DNA of 40,057 nucleotides from positions 1 through 40,057 of the IMG/VR virus record IMGVR_UViG_3300009509_000137, one strand, 5' to 3'. The notes under the pieces were generated by a model that saw only the letters and a list, made by a program, of their open reading frames with translations, had not been told where the DNA came from and did not search any database. Shown piece after piece: positions 39,706 to 40,057 of this stretch. The position numbers were made by a program, and so were the translations under genes. Position 1 is the first letter of the stretch; each line of letters begins with the position of its first letter. This DNA comes from a virus.

Positions 39706-40057
39706 ATGAAGAAAAGAGGGCAACAGGAGACGCCTCGCGTCTCTATCGAATACGAAGAGAGGACACCGCTGCAGCTGCAGGAACTAGCAGAAGAGTCACA
39801 GAGGAGGGCAAGGTTGAACGGACTTTTCGACATGATGGAACTGCGACGTCGATATCACACGCCGTTCATGACCTCGAAGTTGATGCGACAGTTGAACCTG
39901 AAACCATCAGAGAAGGCACTGCGCGCGCGGTCGTGGCTGTCTTCCATATCGGTACGAGATCATCTCTGGAAGCAGAGAAAGAATAAGCGGAGATACGCGA
40001 TCAGTATTCTCCCGATGCACATAGGTTTTGGTATAGGGAGATTTGTTGAACAGAAGA
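39706..40057 (+). CDS. Hypothetical basic protein, 3' end outside window
   Basis: ATG 39706, preceded by GAGGTGAAGAC, opens a frame that is still open at the window edge (117 codons). It begins MKKRGQQETPRVSIEYEER and continues with a Gln/Glu/Arg-rich helix (LQLQELAEESQRRARLNGLF). A basic part that could be a winged-helix-like or DNA-binding region follows (MTSKLMRQLNLKPSEKALRA). A perfect 7-bp hairpin, GAGACGC-CTC-GCGTCTC, lies in its 5' end (39727-39743). Partial, unidentified. Confidence 0.6.
   Translation, partial: MKKRGQQETPRVSIEYEERTPLQLQELAEESQRRARLNGLFDMMELRRRYHTPFMTSKLMRQLNLKPSEKALRARSWLSSISVRDHLWKQRKNKRRYAISILPMHIGFGIGRFVEQK

Noticed and set aside
1-40057. tRNA genes, CRISPR array, integrase or attachment site
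   Set aside because: Non-coding gaps are all under 190 nt. None shows a cloverleaf, regularly spaced repeats or an att-like core, and no recombinase motifs were seen in the proteins.

Overview
The window looks like part of the genome of a tailed double-stranded DNA phage with a long non-contractile tail (siphovirus-like). Every gene I can support is on the + strand. Genes are packed tightly, with many ATGA or TAATG stop/start overlaps and purine-rich ribosome binding sites (variants of GGAGGGCAGG). A Gram-negative host is inferred from three lipobox-bearing proteins and a lysis cassette containing spanin-like genes. I see no integrase, excisionase, CI-like repressor, tRNA, rRNA or CRISPR array. 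Both ends cut through genes, so the genome continues outside the window.

Layout. (1) 1-7800: early/replication genes: a DUF4373-type replication initiator, a ParB-like DGQHRL protein, an ASCH-like protein with a decayed duplicate beside it, a RuvC-like resolvase, and many small proteins, several with CxxC motifs. (2) 7819-14541: packaging and head entry: late promoter, terminase small and large subunits, portal, MuF-like protein, virion morphogenesis protein, then a clear rho-independent terminator at 14575. (3) 14653-17241: scaffold, SU10/DUF5309-type major capsid protein and a completion protein. (4) 17265-23373: a run of six predicted exported proteins (Sec signals or lipoboxes), including large lectin/carbohydrate-binding-like proteins, one of them apparently frameshifted. 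(5) 23380-34712: neck, tail terminator, tail tube, tail chaperones joined by a textbook -1 frameshift site (A AAA AAG), tape measure, distal tail protein, hub and a fibre-like protein. (6) 34709-36527: lysis cassette: amidase endolysin carrying an inserted zinc ribbon, holin-like protein, double zinc-ribbon protein, a membrane coiled-coil protein and a u-spanin-like lipoprotein. (7) 36774-40057: a new transcription unit with small early genes, a strong terminator hairpin, a DnaQ/PolB-like exonuclease and a RecT-like annealing protein.

How it works together. The exonuclease, annealing protein, RuvC-like resolvase and DUF4373 protein suggest recombination-linked replication. TerS/TerL and the portal package DNA into a DUF5309-type capsid. 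A tail of about 75 nm is expected from the roughly 506-residue tape measure. The lysis cassette then disrupts all envelope layers. The parts least explained by standard phage biology are the exported-protein block between capsid and tail genes and the zinc-ribbon insertion in the endolysin.
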